From Alteromonas macleodii (lineage in GTDB: Bacteria; Pseudomonadota; Gammaproteobacteria; Enterobacterales; Alteromonadaceae), in NCBI RefSeq assembly GCF_903772925.1, contig NZ_LR812090.1, positions 4,157,105-4,221,104 of the forward strand: DNA of 64,000 nucleotides. The letters run 5' to 3'. Each line of letters starts with the position of its first letter. Position 1 is the first letter of the stretch. Both the position numbers and the translations under genes were made by a program. The notes under the pieces were generated by a model, which saw only the letters and a program-made list of their open reading frames with translations, made no database searches and was not told where the DNA came from. This document shows, in pieces, positions 37,641-46,620 of the stretch.

Positions 37641-38344
37641 TCTCCTTCGCCATTACCTGAACCTGTGCCACCCATATCGTCGGTTAGGCCATCAGTAATC
37701 ATTTGCCCGTTTTTAAGAGTGAGCGTGCGATAGCGCATACGAGCAATTAACCCTAAGTCGTGAGTCGCAATCAGCACGGATACTCCCGCTTGGTTAAAAT
37801 CTTCGAACAAGCGGATAATTTCCATTGAAAGTTTAGGGTCGAGGTTACCGGTTGGCTCATCGGCTAGCAGTAAAGGAGGTTTATTTACCACTGCTCGCGC
37901 GATACCCACCCGTTGTTGCTCACCTCCAGATAACGTAATGGGCAAGCAGCGGGCTTTGTCTCTAAGCCCTACCATTTCGAGGGCGGCATCTACACGTTTG
38001 CGAATTTCTTTGTGCGTATACCCTTCAATTACTAGCGGCAAAGCGACGTTGTCAAAAACTGATTTATCCATTAACAGCTGATGACTTTGAAAGATCATAC
38101 CAATATCGCGGCGAATGTAGGCAATATCTCGACGGGTAATGGTGTTAAGGTCGTGACCATTAATAAGAACGCGCCCTACTGTAGGGCGCTCCATTAGGCT
38201 GATAAGTTTAAGTAGTGTACTTTTTCCTGCACCCGAGTGCCCTGTTAAAAAGGCCATTTCACCCGGGGCAATATGAAAATTCACCTTACTAAGCGCACGT
38301 TGCCCGCCTGGATAGGTTTTGCTTACCTGCTCAAACTTTATCAT
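37631..38344 (-). CDS. ftsE: FtsE, cell division ATP-binding protein
   Basis: 237 residues. Walker A GHSGAGKSTLLK, Q-loop in MIFQSHQLL, signature LSGGEQQRVGIARA, Walker B LLADEPTGNLD and switch His in IATHDLGL are intact. It starts 26 bases after ftsY and overlaps ftsX, as in the standard ftsYEX operon. The C-terminal ~20 residues are Gly-rich and longer than in E. coli. Confidence 0.97.
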   Translation of the reverse strand: MIKFEQVSKTYPGGQRALSKVNFHIAPGEMAFLTGHSGAGKSTLLKLISLMERPTVGRVLINGHDLNTITRRDIAYIRRDIGMIFQSHQLLMDKSVFDNVALPLVIEGYTHKEIRKRVDAALEMVGLRDKARCLPITLSGGEQQRVGIARAVVNKPPLLLADEPTGNLDPKLSMEIIRLFEDFNQAGVSVLIATHDLGLIARMRYRTLTLKNGQMITDGLTDDMGGTGSGNGEGEWS

Positions 38345-38370
38345 TATTTTTCCCTACCGCTTTGCTGGTT

Positions 38371-39996
38371 TTAGCTTTCAGGTGTGTCCATTTCGCTAAA
38401 CAAGGCGTCAATAAATTCTTGGCCGTCGAACTGGCGTAAATCGTCGATACTTTCGCCAACACCTATATACCTTATAGGAATTTTAAACTTATCGGCAATA
38501 GAGAATATAACACCGCCTTTTGCTGTACCGTCTAATTTGGTAAGGGTGATACCCGTTAAGCCCACGGCTTCGTTAAACAACTTAGCTTGGCTAATAGCGT
38601 TTTGCCCGGTACCAGCGTCTAATGTAAGCATCACTTCGTGAGGCGCATTGGGGTTGATCTTCTTCATAACGCGAACCACTTTCTTTAGCTCTTCCATCAA
38701 GTTGTTCTTGTTCTGCAAACGCCCTGCGGTGTCAGCAATAAGAATATCAGTGCCGCGCGATTTGGCCGCTTCTAGAGCATCATAAAGTACCGATGCACTG
38801 TCAGCACCAGTATGTTGCGCGATAACGGGAATGTCGTTGCGCTCGCCCCATACTTGAAGCTGTTCAACGGCAGCAGCTCTAAAAGTATCACCGGCGGCAA
38901 GCATTACTTTCTTACCTTCTTGCTGAAACTGCTTAGCAAGTTTACCAATAGTGGTGGTTTTACCAACACCGTTAACACCTACCATCAAAATAACAAATGG
39001 GCCTTCACTTGAATCGTGCGCTTTCATAACCTTCGAAAGCGGCTGGTTAACTTCAGACAGCATACCCGACATTTGTTGCTTCATGATTTCCAGTAAAGCT
39101 TCCGCGTCTTTCAAATCTTTACGAGAAGCACTGTCAGTCAAATGGTCAATAATTTTCTGTGTGGTATCCATACCTACGTCAGCTACTAAAAGCTGCGTTT
39201 CAAGATCTTCGTACAGCTCGTCGTCAATGGTTTTGCCTTTAAATAGGCTAACGATACCGCTGCCTAAATTCTCTTTTGTGCGAGATAGGCTGGCTTTTAA
39301 GCGTGCAAATAGCGACTTTTTCTCTTTCGGCTTTTCTTCCGCTTGAGCTTTAGCCTGTGCTTCGGCTTCTGCCTTTGCGCGAGCCTCCTCTTCCGCTTGG
39401 GCTTTAGCCTGTGCTTCAGCTTCTGCCTTTAAGCGAGCCTCTTCTTCCGCTTGGGCTTTAGCCTGAGCTTCGGCTTCCGCCTTTGCGCGAGCCTCTTCTT
39501 CGGCTTGCGCTTTAGCCTGTGCTTCGGCTTCCGCCTTTGCGCGAGCTTCTTCTTCCGCTTGGGCTTTCGCCTGTGCTTCGGCTTCTGCTTTTAAGCGAGC
39601 TTCTTCTTCCGCTTGCGCTTTAGCCTGTGCTTCAGCTTCTGCCTTTGCGCGGGCCTCTTCTTCCGCTTTAGCCTTCGCCTGTGCTTCAGCTTCTGCCTTT
39701 GCGCGAGCTTCTTCTTCCGCTTGGGCTTTCGCCTGTGCTTCAGCTTCTGCCTTTACGCGAGCCTCTTCTTCCGCTTGCGCTTTCGCCTGTGCTTCAGCTT
39801 CCGCCTTTGCGCGAGCTTCTTCTTCCGCTTTAGCCTTCGCCTGTGCTTCAGCTTCTGCCTTTGCGCGAGCCTCTTCTTCCGCTTGCGCTTTAGCCTGTGC
39901 TTCGGCTTCTGCCTTTAAGCGAGCTTCTTCTTCCGCTTGGGCTTTTTGTTTCTCTGCTTTCTTGTTCTTACTGAACCAGCCAAAAAGTTTCGACAT
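38371..39996 (-). CDS. ftsY: FtsY, signal recognition particle receptor with expanded repeat domain
   Basis: 541 residues. SRP-receptor GTPase that docks ribosome-SRP complexes at the membrane. After MSKLFGWFSKNKK come eleven 18-residue repeats (AEEEAR[A/L/V]KAEAEAQAKA[Q/K], residues 21-218), replacing the usual acidic A domain. The NG domain (~235-541) has GVNGVGKTTT, DTAGRLQNK and TKLDGTAKGG, all normal. First gene of ftsYEX; divergent from rsmD, as in E. coli. The highly charged repeat should be one long helix. Confidence 0.97.
   Translation of the reverse strand: MSKLFGWFSKNKKAEKQKAQAEEEARLKAEAEAQAKAQAEEEARAKAEAEAQAKAKAEEEARAKAEAEAQAKAQAEEEARVKAEAEAQAKAQAEEEARAKAEAEAQAKAKAEEEARAKAEAEAQAKAQAEEEARLKAEAEAQAKAQAEEEARAKAEAEAQAKAQAEEEARAKAEAEAQAKAQAEEEARLKAEAEAQAKAQAEEEARAKAEAEAQAKAQAEEKPKEKKSLFARLKASLSRTKENLGSGIVSLFKGKTIDDELYEDLETQLLVADVGMDTTQKIIDHLTDSASRKDLKDAEALLEIMKQQMSGMLSEVNQPLSKVMKAHDSSEGPFVILMVGVNGVGKTTTIGKLAKQFQQEGKKVMLAAGDTFRAAAVEQLQVWGERNDIPVIAQHTGADSASVLYDALEAAKSRGTDILIADTAGRLQNKNNLMEELKKVVRVMKKINPNAPHEVMLTLDAGTGQNAISQAKLFNEAVGLTGITLTKLDGTAKGGVIFSIADKFKIPIRYIGVGESIDDLRQFDGQEFIDALFSEMDTPES
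39343..39936 (-). repeat. Eleven 54-base in-frame repeats within ftsY
   Basis: Each unit encodes 18 residues of the AEEEARxKAEAEAQAKAx type. Copies differ mainly at one residue (Ala, Leu or Val), at the last (Gln or Lys), and at silent positions. The period of 54 keeps frame, so copy number can change without breaking FtsY. Confidence 0.95.
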
Positions 39997-40050
39997 CGTT
40001 AGGACAAATCCTTATAAATTCTTAGCAATTTCGGCTACACTTGCCGCCTA

Positions 40051-40749
40051 ATGTATGAACGCATGATACCATTGTCGGCCACTATGAAGCGAGTTTCTCG
40101 CCCCACTCGGGCACCATCTTCTGCAAAAAAACCTCATTCACCAAAAAATGGTAGAGCCCACCGTGCAAATAGCACTGGGCAGATACGTATTATTGGTGGT
40201 CAATGGCGCGGTAGGAAGCTACCTGTATTAAACGCAGAAGGGTTAAGGCCTACTACCGACAGAAATAAAGAGACCTTATTTAACTGGCTAATGCCTTATG
40301 TTAACGACGCACGCTGTCTAGATGTATTTGCGGGCTCGGGTGGACTGGGTTTAGAAGCATTATCGCGCTATGCGGCACATTGCGATTTTATTGAATTAGA
40401 TAATCAGGCTGTGTCACAGCTAGAAAGTAACCTTTCTTTACTTAAAGTAAATGAGGTTGCATCAGCCAACGTCTACCAAGGTAATGCGCTAAACATATTG
40501 AAGGGGCTAAACGCTTCAACGCCTACCGAATTACCTTACGATGTAGTATTTGTTGACCCGCCGTTCGGCAAAGATTTGGTAGCACCTGCGCTTATATCGC
40601 TTGCAGAGAATAACCTAGTGCAAAGCGGCAGTGTAGTTTACTTAGAGCATGAGAGTGCACTCACAACACCTTCTTTACCTACCCACTGGCAAGTTATTAA
40701 AGAAAAACACACCAGCGCACTGCGCTACATGTTAATAGAAGTGAGCTAA
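40051..40749 (+). CDS. rsmD: RsmD, 16S rRNA (guanine966-N2)-methyltransferase
   Basis: 232 residues. It methylates G966 of 16S rRNA using S-adenosylmethionine. Motifs: IRIIGGQWRGRKLPV, RPTTDRNKETLFNWL, SAM-binding CLDVFAGSGGLGLEAL and catalytic VFVDPPFGKD. The N-terminal ~40 residues are basic and poorly conserved. The start is uncertain among ATGs at 40051, 40063 and 40084, none with a clear Shine-Dalgarno. It is divergent from ftsY, as in E. coli. Confidence 0.93.
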   Translation: MYERMIPLSATMKRVSRPTRAPSSAKKPHSPKNGRAHRANSTGQIRIIGGQWRGRKLPVLNAEGLRPTTDRNKETLFNWLMPYVNDARCLDVFAGSGGLGLEALSRYAAHCDFIELDNQAVSQLESNLSLLKVNEVASANVYQGNALNILKGLNASTPTELPYDVVFVDPPFGKDLVAPALISLAENNLVQSGSVVYLEHESALTTPSLPTHWQVIKEKHTSALRYMLIEVS

Positions 40750-40817
40750 CTAAAACGTACGTGCGCTTAGCGTAGCGCAAAGCCGTGAACCTACCTAGAG
40801 TGCACGGCCTAGCTACT

Positions 40818-41396
40818 TTAAAGTTCAAGACCTATATTTGAGATACCCGCTTCCAGCGCGAGAGCTTTCATTTCGTCTGCTGCCTTTGCAGGGTACTTAG
40901 CCTGCTCAACGTAATCGAGCAGTTCGTTTTGTACCTCTACTTCAAATTCCATAAGTGGATGAGCTTTCACGGTCTCATCATCAGCTTCTTCGCTTTCTAA
41001 TAAATAAGCTTCAACGCTACCTTGAGATAGTTTGCTGATTACCACAGCACCTTGGGGGTCGTCACCGGCTATTAGATTAAGTAGGCCAGCTAATCCGATA
41101 GCTGCATCAATAGCAGGGTACACGCCATAGTTATCGTGTTCGCTGGTATCCGGGGTGGCAACTTCCACTTTTTCAAGCTGCACTGCGATATTAAATTTAC
41201 TTTTAGGAGACTTAAGTGTTTCCCAGACCAAGTTTAAGCAGTTGCGTAAGGCATTCGCATCACCACTTTCTGTCAGCTCACAAAAAAGCGTGTAGTTAGG
41301 CAGCATACGCTCCAGTAACGCAGCGCCGAATGCAACGGATTTCCAGCCTTCCAAGGCGCGAACACGCCCAAAGGTATTAAGTTTTTGCTTTGCCAT
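40818..41396 (-). CDS. DUF416 family protein (YjaG-like)
   Basis: 192 residues (E. coli YjaG 196). Soluble and mostly helical, with VRALEGWKSVAFGAALLERM near the N-terminus and YPAIDAAIGLAGLLNLI in the middle. The family is conserved in gammaproteobacteria without known function. Its ATG directly follows the stop of the MarC-like gene (TAAATG), implying co-translation. Confidence 0.88.
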   Translation of the reverse strand: MAKQKLNTFGRVRALEGWKSVAFGAALLERMLPNYTLFCELTESGDANALRNCLNLVWETLKSPKSKFNIAVQLEKVEVATPDTSEHDNYGVYPAIDAAIGLAGLLNLIAGDDPQGAVVISKLSQGSVEAYLLESEEADDETVKAHPLMEFEVEVQNELLDYVEQAKYPAKAADEMKALALEAGISNIGLEL

Positions 41397-41999
41397 TTAA
41401 AGGGCTCCAGTGGCATGCATGAAATATTTGGTAACGCCATCTAACAACATTTGGATAGCGATCATAACGAGGATCATACCCATTAATCGCTCCATCGCAA
41501 CTAGGCCGCGCTCCCCTAAAATTTTATGAAACACGTTTGAAAATAATAAGATGACGGCGCTAATCGACCAGGAAGCAGCAAGCGCTAGTGACCAATCCAC
41601 CATTCTATCCGGTGCTTGATTAGCAAGGAGTATTAACGCCGCTAAGGTTGAGGGGCCTGCGATCATAGGGATAGCAAGAGGCACCAAGAAAGGCTCTTCA
41701 CCCACTGCAAGTCCACTTGGATTGCCGGACGACGGAAATATCATCTTAAGCGCGATAAGAAATAGAATGATACCACCGGCAATACTTACAGTTTCTTGCT
41801 CTACATTCAAAAAGTTAAGAACCGACTGACCGCTGAACAGAAATAAGAATAAAATACCAAGCGCAAACAATAGTTCTCGTATAAGAATAAATTGACGTCT
41901 TTTAGGCTCAATGGATTTAAGCACCGACATAAAAACCGGCAGATTACCGAGCGGATCCATGATCAAGAAAAGCATGACGGCAGCGGACCAGGTATCCAT
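41397..41999 (-). CDS. MarC/YhgN-family membrane protein
   Basis: 200 residues with about six membrane helices. LFLIMDPLGNLPVFMSVL at the N-terminus and VPLAIPMIAGPSTLAALI in the centre are the two inverted-repeat MarC signatures. Closest by feel to YhgN. The transported substrate, if any, is unknown; older claims of multidrug resistance for the family are not well supported. Confidence 0.9.
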   Translation of the reverse strand: MDTWSAAVMLFLIMDPLGNLPVFMSVLKSIEPKRRQFILIRELLFALGILFLFLFSGQSVLNFLNVEQETVSIAGGIILFLIALKMIFPSSGNPSGLAVGEEPFLVPLAIPMIAGPSTLAALILLANQAPDRMVDWSLALAASWSISAVILLFSNVFHKILGERGLVAMERLMGMILVMIAIQMLLDGVTKYFMHATGAL

Positions 42000-42495
42000 T
42001 TTTTATTGTCTCCGATTGAGAGCGTAAGCCCAATTTAAGCGTGAATCGTAAAGTATAACTCAATATTCATGCAGATAGATGGTTATGGCGCGCAATGGTA
42101 AACCAAGCAGAGTGAGTAAAAAACACCTTTTAACACTCGACTGCTGCTCTTTATATCTATCTAACTCCGATTTTTAAGCAAAAAGCGCGTGCCCATCATT
42201 AGCGATCATTAAAAGAATCGGTAAAAAAGACTCGAAAAATAACAAAAATGGGCTTAACTAAAACAATAGGAAGCAGTATGCAACAGGCGTAGCAACGATA
42301 ACCTTATCTAGCCTTTGGTTTATGCAATGCGTAAATAGGCACGCTCACCATAGCTGGATGTTTAGTATTTTATTCGCCTTTTAGGTAATGTCTTGTACAA
42401 AGCGCTTCTGATGTAATGACAAGATCACACAGCCTTGACCGAAGTAGAGGCTTGGTTAAAACCTAACAAAAACAACCACAATAGGAAAAATTGTA
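42000..42495. other. Intergenic region, marC-like to small HTH gene
   Basis: 496 bases between divergent genes. Only a loose GAGTG...CACTC inverted repeat (~42110-42140) stands out. No ORF, RNA gene or terminator recognised. Confidence 0.4.
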
Positions 42496-42678
42496 ATGAG
42501 TTTGATGACGGTAAAAGAAGTGGCGGCATTTCTGGGTGTGCAAGAAGTACGCGTAGAGCGTCTAGAGCGCGAAAGCCTTTTAGTATCAAAAGACAAAGAT
42601 ACCGACGGTAACCCACTTTTTGATAGCGGTGACGTTGAGCGTTATAAGAAACTAGCTGAACGCTTGGGCGGGATCTAG
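42496..42678 (+). CDS. Small MerR/excisionase-like helix-turn-helix protein
   Basis: 60 residues. LMTVKEVAAFLGVQEVRVERLERESLL looks like a winged helix-turn-helix of the excisionase/MerR-like type, followed by PLFDSGDVERYKKL, the usual end of such domains. Shine-Dalgarno AGGA lies 11 bases upstream. No phage or integrase genes are nearby, so it is probably a chromosomal regulator rather than a recombination factor. Confidence 0.72.
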   Translation: MSLMTVKEVAAFLGVQEVRVERLERESLLVSKDKDTDGNPLFDSGDVERYKKLAERLGGI

Positions 42679-42686
42679 TTAACGAA

Positions 42687-42722
42687 AAGGGGCGACACTC
42701 TGTGAAGCCCCCTCTGTTTTTT
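42687..42722. terminator. Probable terminator between HTH gene and pepB
   Basis: Stem GGGGC/GCCCC with a 13-base loop followed by CTCTGTTTTTT, between convergent genes. Weaker than the others in this window. Confidence 0.5.
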
Positions 42723-42724
42723 AT

Positions 42725-44008
42725 TTATGCAGTGAAATCTTTCAGCATTCTGGCAATTGAACGAATGCCTTTTGCTGTTGCACCTACTGGCATTTCAGCG
42801 GTTGCACCACCGTGATAGGCCGCAGCCAAATCTAAATGCACCCAGCCTTCTGCTTTAACAAAGCGCGATAAGAAGCCAGCAGCGTTTGACGCACCGCCAC
42901 CACCGCCACCTTTCATCGGGCGGCTGTTCGCCGTGTCAGCAAACGCTGAAGGGCAACGGTCTGCGTGAAAGTCTTCAAGGGGTAATGGCCAAAAGCGTTC
43001 ATTCTCTGCTTTTGCGGCTTTAAGCATTTGATCGCGTGCATTATCATCTAGCGAGAATACACCATGATAATCAGAGCCCAAGGCAACCATTGCCGCACCC
43101 GTTAACGTTGCTGCGTCGATAATAAGCGGTGCGCCAGTTTCCGTTGCGGCCATCAAACCATCAGCCAGTACTAAACGCCCTTCTGCATCAGTGTTAACAA
43201 CTTCAACGGTTACCCCATTTTTGTAGGTAAGTACATCGCCCAGTTTATAAGCGTGACCACTTATCAGGTTTTCCGCACAGCACAATATTAGCTGGATACG
43301 CTTTTCGCTGCCTTGAGAAATAGATAAGCCTAGCGCGCCAGTTACCGTTGCCGCGCCCCCCATGTCACACTTCATATCTAACATACCTTCGCTAGATTTA
43401 ATGCTGTAACCGCCGCTGTCGAAGGTAATTCCTTTCCCTACTAGCACAGCATCGACCGGGGCATCTTCGTTGCCTGTGGGATTGTAATCAAGGACTAGCA
43501 TTGCAGGCGGGCGTTCACTACCACGACCTACGTTATAAATACCTATCCAGCCTTGCTCTTTAAGGTCTTCACCTACTGTCATTGAGTAAGAGACTTTGTC
43601 TCCACCCAGCGATTTAAGCCACTGCGCAGCACGTGTCGCGAGGGTTTCAGGGCTAAGGTCTTCAGGAGTTTCGTTTACCAGCTGACGAGTAAATAATAAT
43701 GCCGCATACTCCTGCTCTAGCGCAGCTTTGTCAGCCGTATCCGCCCATTGGATAGAGGCAGGCTTAAGAGCACGTGTAAAGCTAAGTGCAAAGGCCCACT
43801 GCTGCTCTTTATGCCAATCACCCTTAAGCGCAACGGCAGGCAACCCTAGACCATCTAACTTTCTCGCTGCTTGCTGAATTAATCGCTCGTTAAGCTTGTC
43901 ATCAGGTAGGTGAATAACTGCGCCTGTTTCAGTGAAAGAAAGCTTAGCGCTTTCGCCCCATACAGCTTCAGCACTATTGGTTGAAAGGCTTACGGTAAAT
44001 TCTGCCAT
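42725..44008 (-). CDS. pepB: PepB-like M17 leucyl aminopeptidase
   Basis: 427 residues (E. coli PepB 427). Cytosolic di-metal aminopeptidase of family M17. The metal and catalytic segments VGKGITFDSGGYSIK, MKCDMGGAATV and NTDAEGRLVLADGL are intact. The N-terminal domain is the short PepB type rather than the longer PepA type. Single gene, divergent from sfsA. Confidence 0.93.
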   Translation of the reverse strand: MAEFTVSLSTNSAEAVWGESAKLSFTETGAVIHLPDDKLNERLIQQAARKLDGLGLPAVALKGDWHKEQQWAFALSFTRALKPASIQWADTADKAALEQEYAALLFTRQLVNETPEDLSPETLATRAAQWLKSLGGDKVSYSMTVGEDLKEQGWIGIYNVGRGSERPPAMLVLDYNPTGNEDAPVDAVLVGKGITFDSGGYSIKSSEGMLDMKCDMGGAATVTGALGLSISQGSEKRIQLILCCAENLISGHAYKLGDVLTYKNGVTVEVVNTDAEGRLVLADGLMAATETGAPLIIDAATLTGAAMVALGSDYHGVFSLDDNARDQMLKAAKAENERFWPLPLEDFHADRCPSAFADTANSRPMKGGGGGGASNAAGFLSRFVKAEGWVHLDLAAAYHGGATAEMPVGATAKGIRSIARMLKDFTA

Positions 44009-44199
44009 CGCGTTTTATTCCTTATACATCGTTATGTTTTCGATAAGCGCTTTTTGCGCTTGCTCAAATCTTTGTTACTCTCTTTTGCCTGCATACCGCG
44101 AACATATTGTGCGTTCCCTATAAACCCTATGCCATAGCACACGAGTACCAGCAGGGAACGTCTCCGCGGTGAACCTAATTTTTATAAAAAAGGCGATAC

Positions 44200-44916
44200 A
44201 TGAAGTTTTCACCTTCGTTATTACGCGGCACCTTGATTAAAAGGTACAAGCGATTTCTTGCCGACGTTGAGCTAGACGACGGTTCAATCGTTACTGCTCA
44301 TTGTCCAAATACTGGCGCAATGACCGGCTGCGCTGAACCGGGATATACGGTTTTTTTAAGTGAGTCGACGAACCCAAAGCGAAAGCTCAAGTATACATGG
44401 GAACTTGCCCAAACGTTTGATGGTCACTTCATCGGTATTAACACACACAATGCTAATAAGCTGGTGGCAGAAGCACTAGATAACAAGGTGCTAGGTGAAT
44501 TTTCCGATATCGGCGGTTGGAAAGCAGAAGTAACACCACCAACTGCCAACAGCCGATTCGACTTCGCGTTAACCAGGGAAAACGCGCAGCGTCATAAACT
44601 TACAGAATACATGGAAGTAAAATCCGTCACTTTAGCGGAAAATGATAAAGGCTACTTTCCCGATGCGGTAACCCAGCGAGGTGCAAAACACTGCTTGGAA
44701 CTGGCTCGCCTAGCGCAAGGCGGTATAAAGACCAGCTTGTTGTTCTGTGTGCAACATACCGCTATTGAAAGTGTTCAAGTTGCAAAGCATATTGATCCAA
44801 CTTATGCCGAAAGCGTACAGATTGCCGCTAATGCAGGCGTAACTGTGCTTGCCGCAGACTGTATAATTGATGAACAAAAAATCCTATTAAATCAATCACT
44901 CCCTGTGATTTTATAA
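44200..44916 (+). CDS. sfsA: SfsA, sugar fermentation stimulation protein
   Basis: 238 residues (E. coli 234). N-terminal OB-like part (LIKRYKRFLADVELDDG, HCPNTGAMTGC) and C-terminal nuclease-like fold (RFDFAL, YMEVKSVTLAE, FPDAVTQRGAKH). Described as a DNA-binding regulator of maltose genes, though the fold suggests a nuclease. The position before dksA is as in E. coli. Confidence 0.95.
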   Translation: MKFSPSLLRGTLIKRYKRFLADVELDDGSIVTAHCPNTGAMTGCAEPGYTVFLSESTNPKRKLKYTWELAQTFDGHFIGINTHNANKLVAEALDNKVLGEFSDIGGWKAEVTPPTANSRFDFALTRENAQRHKLTEYMEVKSVTLAENDKGYFPDAVTQRGAKHCLELARLAQGGIKTSLLFCVQHTAIESVQVAKHIDPTYAESVQIAANAGVTVLAADCIIDEQKILLNQSLPVIL

Positions 44917-45156
44917 AAAATAGGTTGATTTTTTTCATTTCGCCTTCATATTTGCGCCTTGTTTTAGTGGGAGAACGCACTAATGCGTTTGCTGGTAGCC
45001 AGTCGTATAAATGATTAAACATCTGGCAAATGTTAGAAACAACACACCAGCATAATAATTACATAGACACGATCGATTGCCTGAAGCTGTCGAGTCTGAT
45101 ATAGATATCGGTCCAATCAGGACAAGATGGATGTCGTAGTGTAGGAGATGTGGCAG

Positions 45157-45606
45157 ATGCCAACAGGAAAAGAAACAAAATCCCTAGGACTATTAGCGCT
45201 GGCAGGTTTGCAGCCGTATGAGCCAAAAGCTGACGAAGAGTACATGGGCGAGCCCCAACTTGAGCACTTTCGTCTATTGCTTAAAGCGTGGCGCAATCAA
45301 CTTCGTGAAGAGGTTGACCGTACGGTAACGCACATGAAGGATGAAGCAGCAAACTTCCCTGATCCTGTAGACCGTGCAGCTCAAGAAGAAGAGTTCAGCC
45401 TTGAGTTACGTACACGTGACCGTGAGCGTAAGCTAATAAAGAAAATTGAAAAAACGCTTAAGCGCATTGAAGAAGACGATTTCGGCTTCTGCGATTCTTG
45501 TGGTATCGAAATTGGTATCCGTCGCTTAGAAGCGCGTCCTACAGCTGATTTGTGTATCGACTGTAAGACCATGGCTGAAATCAAAGAAAAACAACTTCAA
45601 GGTTAA
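45157..45606 (+). CDS. dksA: DksA, RNA polymerase-binding transcription factor
   Basis: 149 residues from ATG 45157. An ATG at 45148 abuts its AGGAG, whereas 45157 has correct spacing. DksA enters the polymerase secondary channel and works with ppGpp. The coiled-coil tip carries the conserved acidic pair in [12 protein letters not shown]. The four zinc Cys are in CDSCG and CIDC. Followed by a terminator and then gluQ. Confidence 0.97.
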   Translation: MPTGKETKSLGLLALAGLQPYEPKADEEYMGEPQLEHFRLLLKAWRNQLREEVDRTVTHMKDEAANFPDPVDRAAQEEEFSLELRTRDRERKLIKKIEKTLKRIEEDDFGFCDSCGIEIGIRRLEARPTADLCIDCKTMAEIKEKQLQG

Positions 45607-45634
45607 GCTAATAACCGCGTGTATGTTGATATAG

Positions 45635-45667
45635 AAAGCCTCATCCCAAAAAGATGGGGCTTTTTGT
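45635..45667 (+). terminator. dksA intrinsic terminator
   Basis: AAAGCCTCATC / GATGGGGCTTT stem with one G-T pair, loop CCAAAAA and a T-tract. It ends 13 bases before the gluQ start. Confidence 0.85.
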
Positions 45668-45679
45668 TAAACCTTAATT

Positions 45680-46603
45680 ATGCATAACCACTATGTAGGG
45701 CGCTTTGCTCCCTCACCCTCCGGCCAATTACATTTCGGTTCACTCGTTACTGCTGTTGCCAGCTACCTAGACGCGAAAAGCCACAACGGCACGTGGTTGC
45801 TTCGCATGGAAGACATCGACGAACCACGCTGCATAGCAGGCGTCGACAAGGACATCCTTACCACACTAGAAGCCCATGGTTTGTATTGGGATGGCGATGT
45901 CATTTACCAAAGTCAGCAACATCCTCGTTATCAAGAACTTCTCGATGACTTACTTACACAAGAAAAAGCCTATTTTTGCACCTGTACACGTAAGCAAATT
46001 AAAGCTATGGGCGGTATCTATAACGGCAATTGTCGGGGCAAGACAGTGTGTTCAGCCACCCAAGACTGTGCACTGCGCCTAAAAGTAGATACGCCACTTG
46101 AAGCTTTTGAAGATGTGCTCATGGGTAAGTTTACGCCTTCTAGTTCAAACGCCAGCTTAAACGCCGAAGATGTAGTACTTAAACGACGTGACGGTTTGTT
46201 TTCTTACAATCTAGTTGTTATTTTGGACGATGTATTTCAGCAAGTTAACTGTGTAATCAGAGGGTGCGACCTTATTGATGTAACGCCATTGCAGCGCGCG
46301 GTGTATAAAACACTCGGTTACACCGCCCCTCAATACGGGCATGTGCCGGTAGCGGCTGTCGCGCCAGGCAGAAAACTGAGTAAACAAAACCGAGCAGCCC
46401 CCGTTAACAACGATACAGCGCTAAATAATATTGTGCGTGTAATGGACTTTTTAGGCTTTTCCTTTCCAAATGCATCAGAATTTGATGATATTGATGCAGC
46501 GCTTAAAGCGGCTATTTCGATGTGGGATAGGAAAAAAGTAGTGAAAACACCCGAAATTATTGTTCCACAGCATGAATCCACTTATTATAGCGAACCTTTA
46601 TAG
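45680..46603 (+). CDS. gluQ: GluQ, glutamyl-queuosine tRNA(Asp) synthetase
   Basis: 307 residues. A truncated glutamyl-tRNA synthetase paralogue that attaches glutamate to queuosine in tRNA-Asp. The HIGH-equivalent RFAPSPSGQLHFGSL, zinc-binding CTCTRKQI with NCRG, and KMSKS-like KLSKQNRAAPV are present. It lacks an anticodon-binding domain. The order dksA-gluQ-pcnB matches E. coli. Confidence 0.95.
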   Translation: MHNHYVGRFAPSPSGQLHFGSLVTAVASYLDAKSHNGTWLLRMEDIDEPRCIAGVDKDILTTLEAHGLYWDGDVIYQSQQHPRYQELLDDLLTQEKAYFCTCTRKQIKAMGGIYNGNCRGKTVCSATQDCALRLKVDTPLEAFEDVLMGKFTPSSSNASLNAEDVVLKRRDGLFSYNLVVILDDVFQQVNCVIRGCDLIDVTPLQRAVYKTLGYTAPQYGHVPVAAVAPGRKLSKQNRAAPVNNDTALNNIVRVMDFLGFSFPNASEFDDIDAALKAAISMWDRKKVVKTPEIIVPQHESTYYSEPL

Positions 46604-46620
46604 TCTGCGGAGATACCATC

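Noticed and set aside
39613..39918. Plus-strand frame rich in Phe, Cys and Arg across the ftsY repeats
   Set aside because: It is the antisense shadow of the repetitive ftsY coding sequence.
42425..42616. 63-codon minus-strand frame over the small HTH gene
   Set aside because: Shadow of the HTH gene, which has a recognisable domain and ribosome site.
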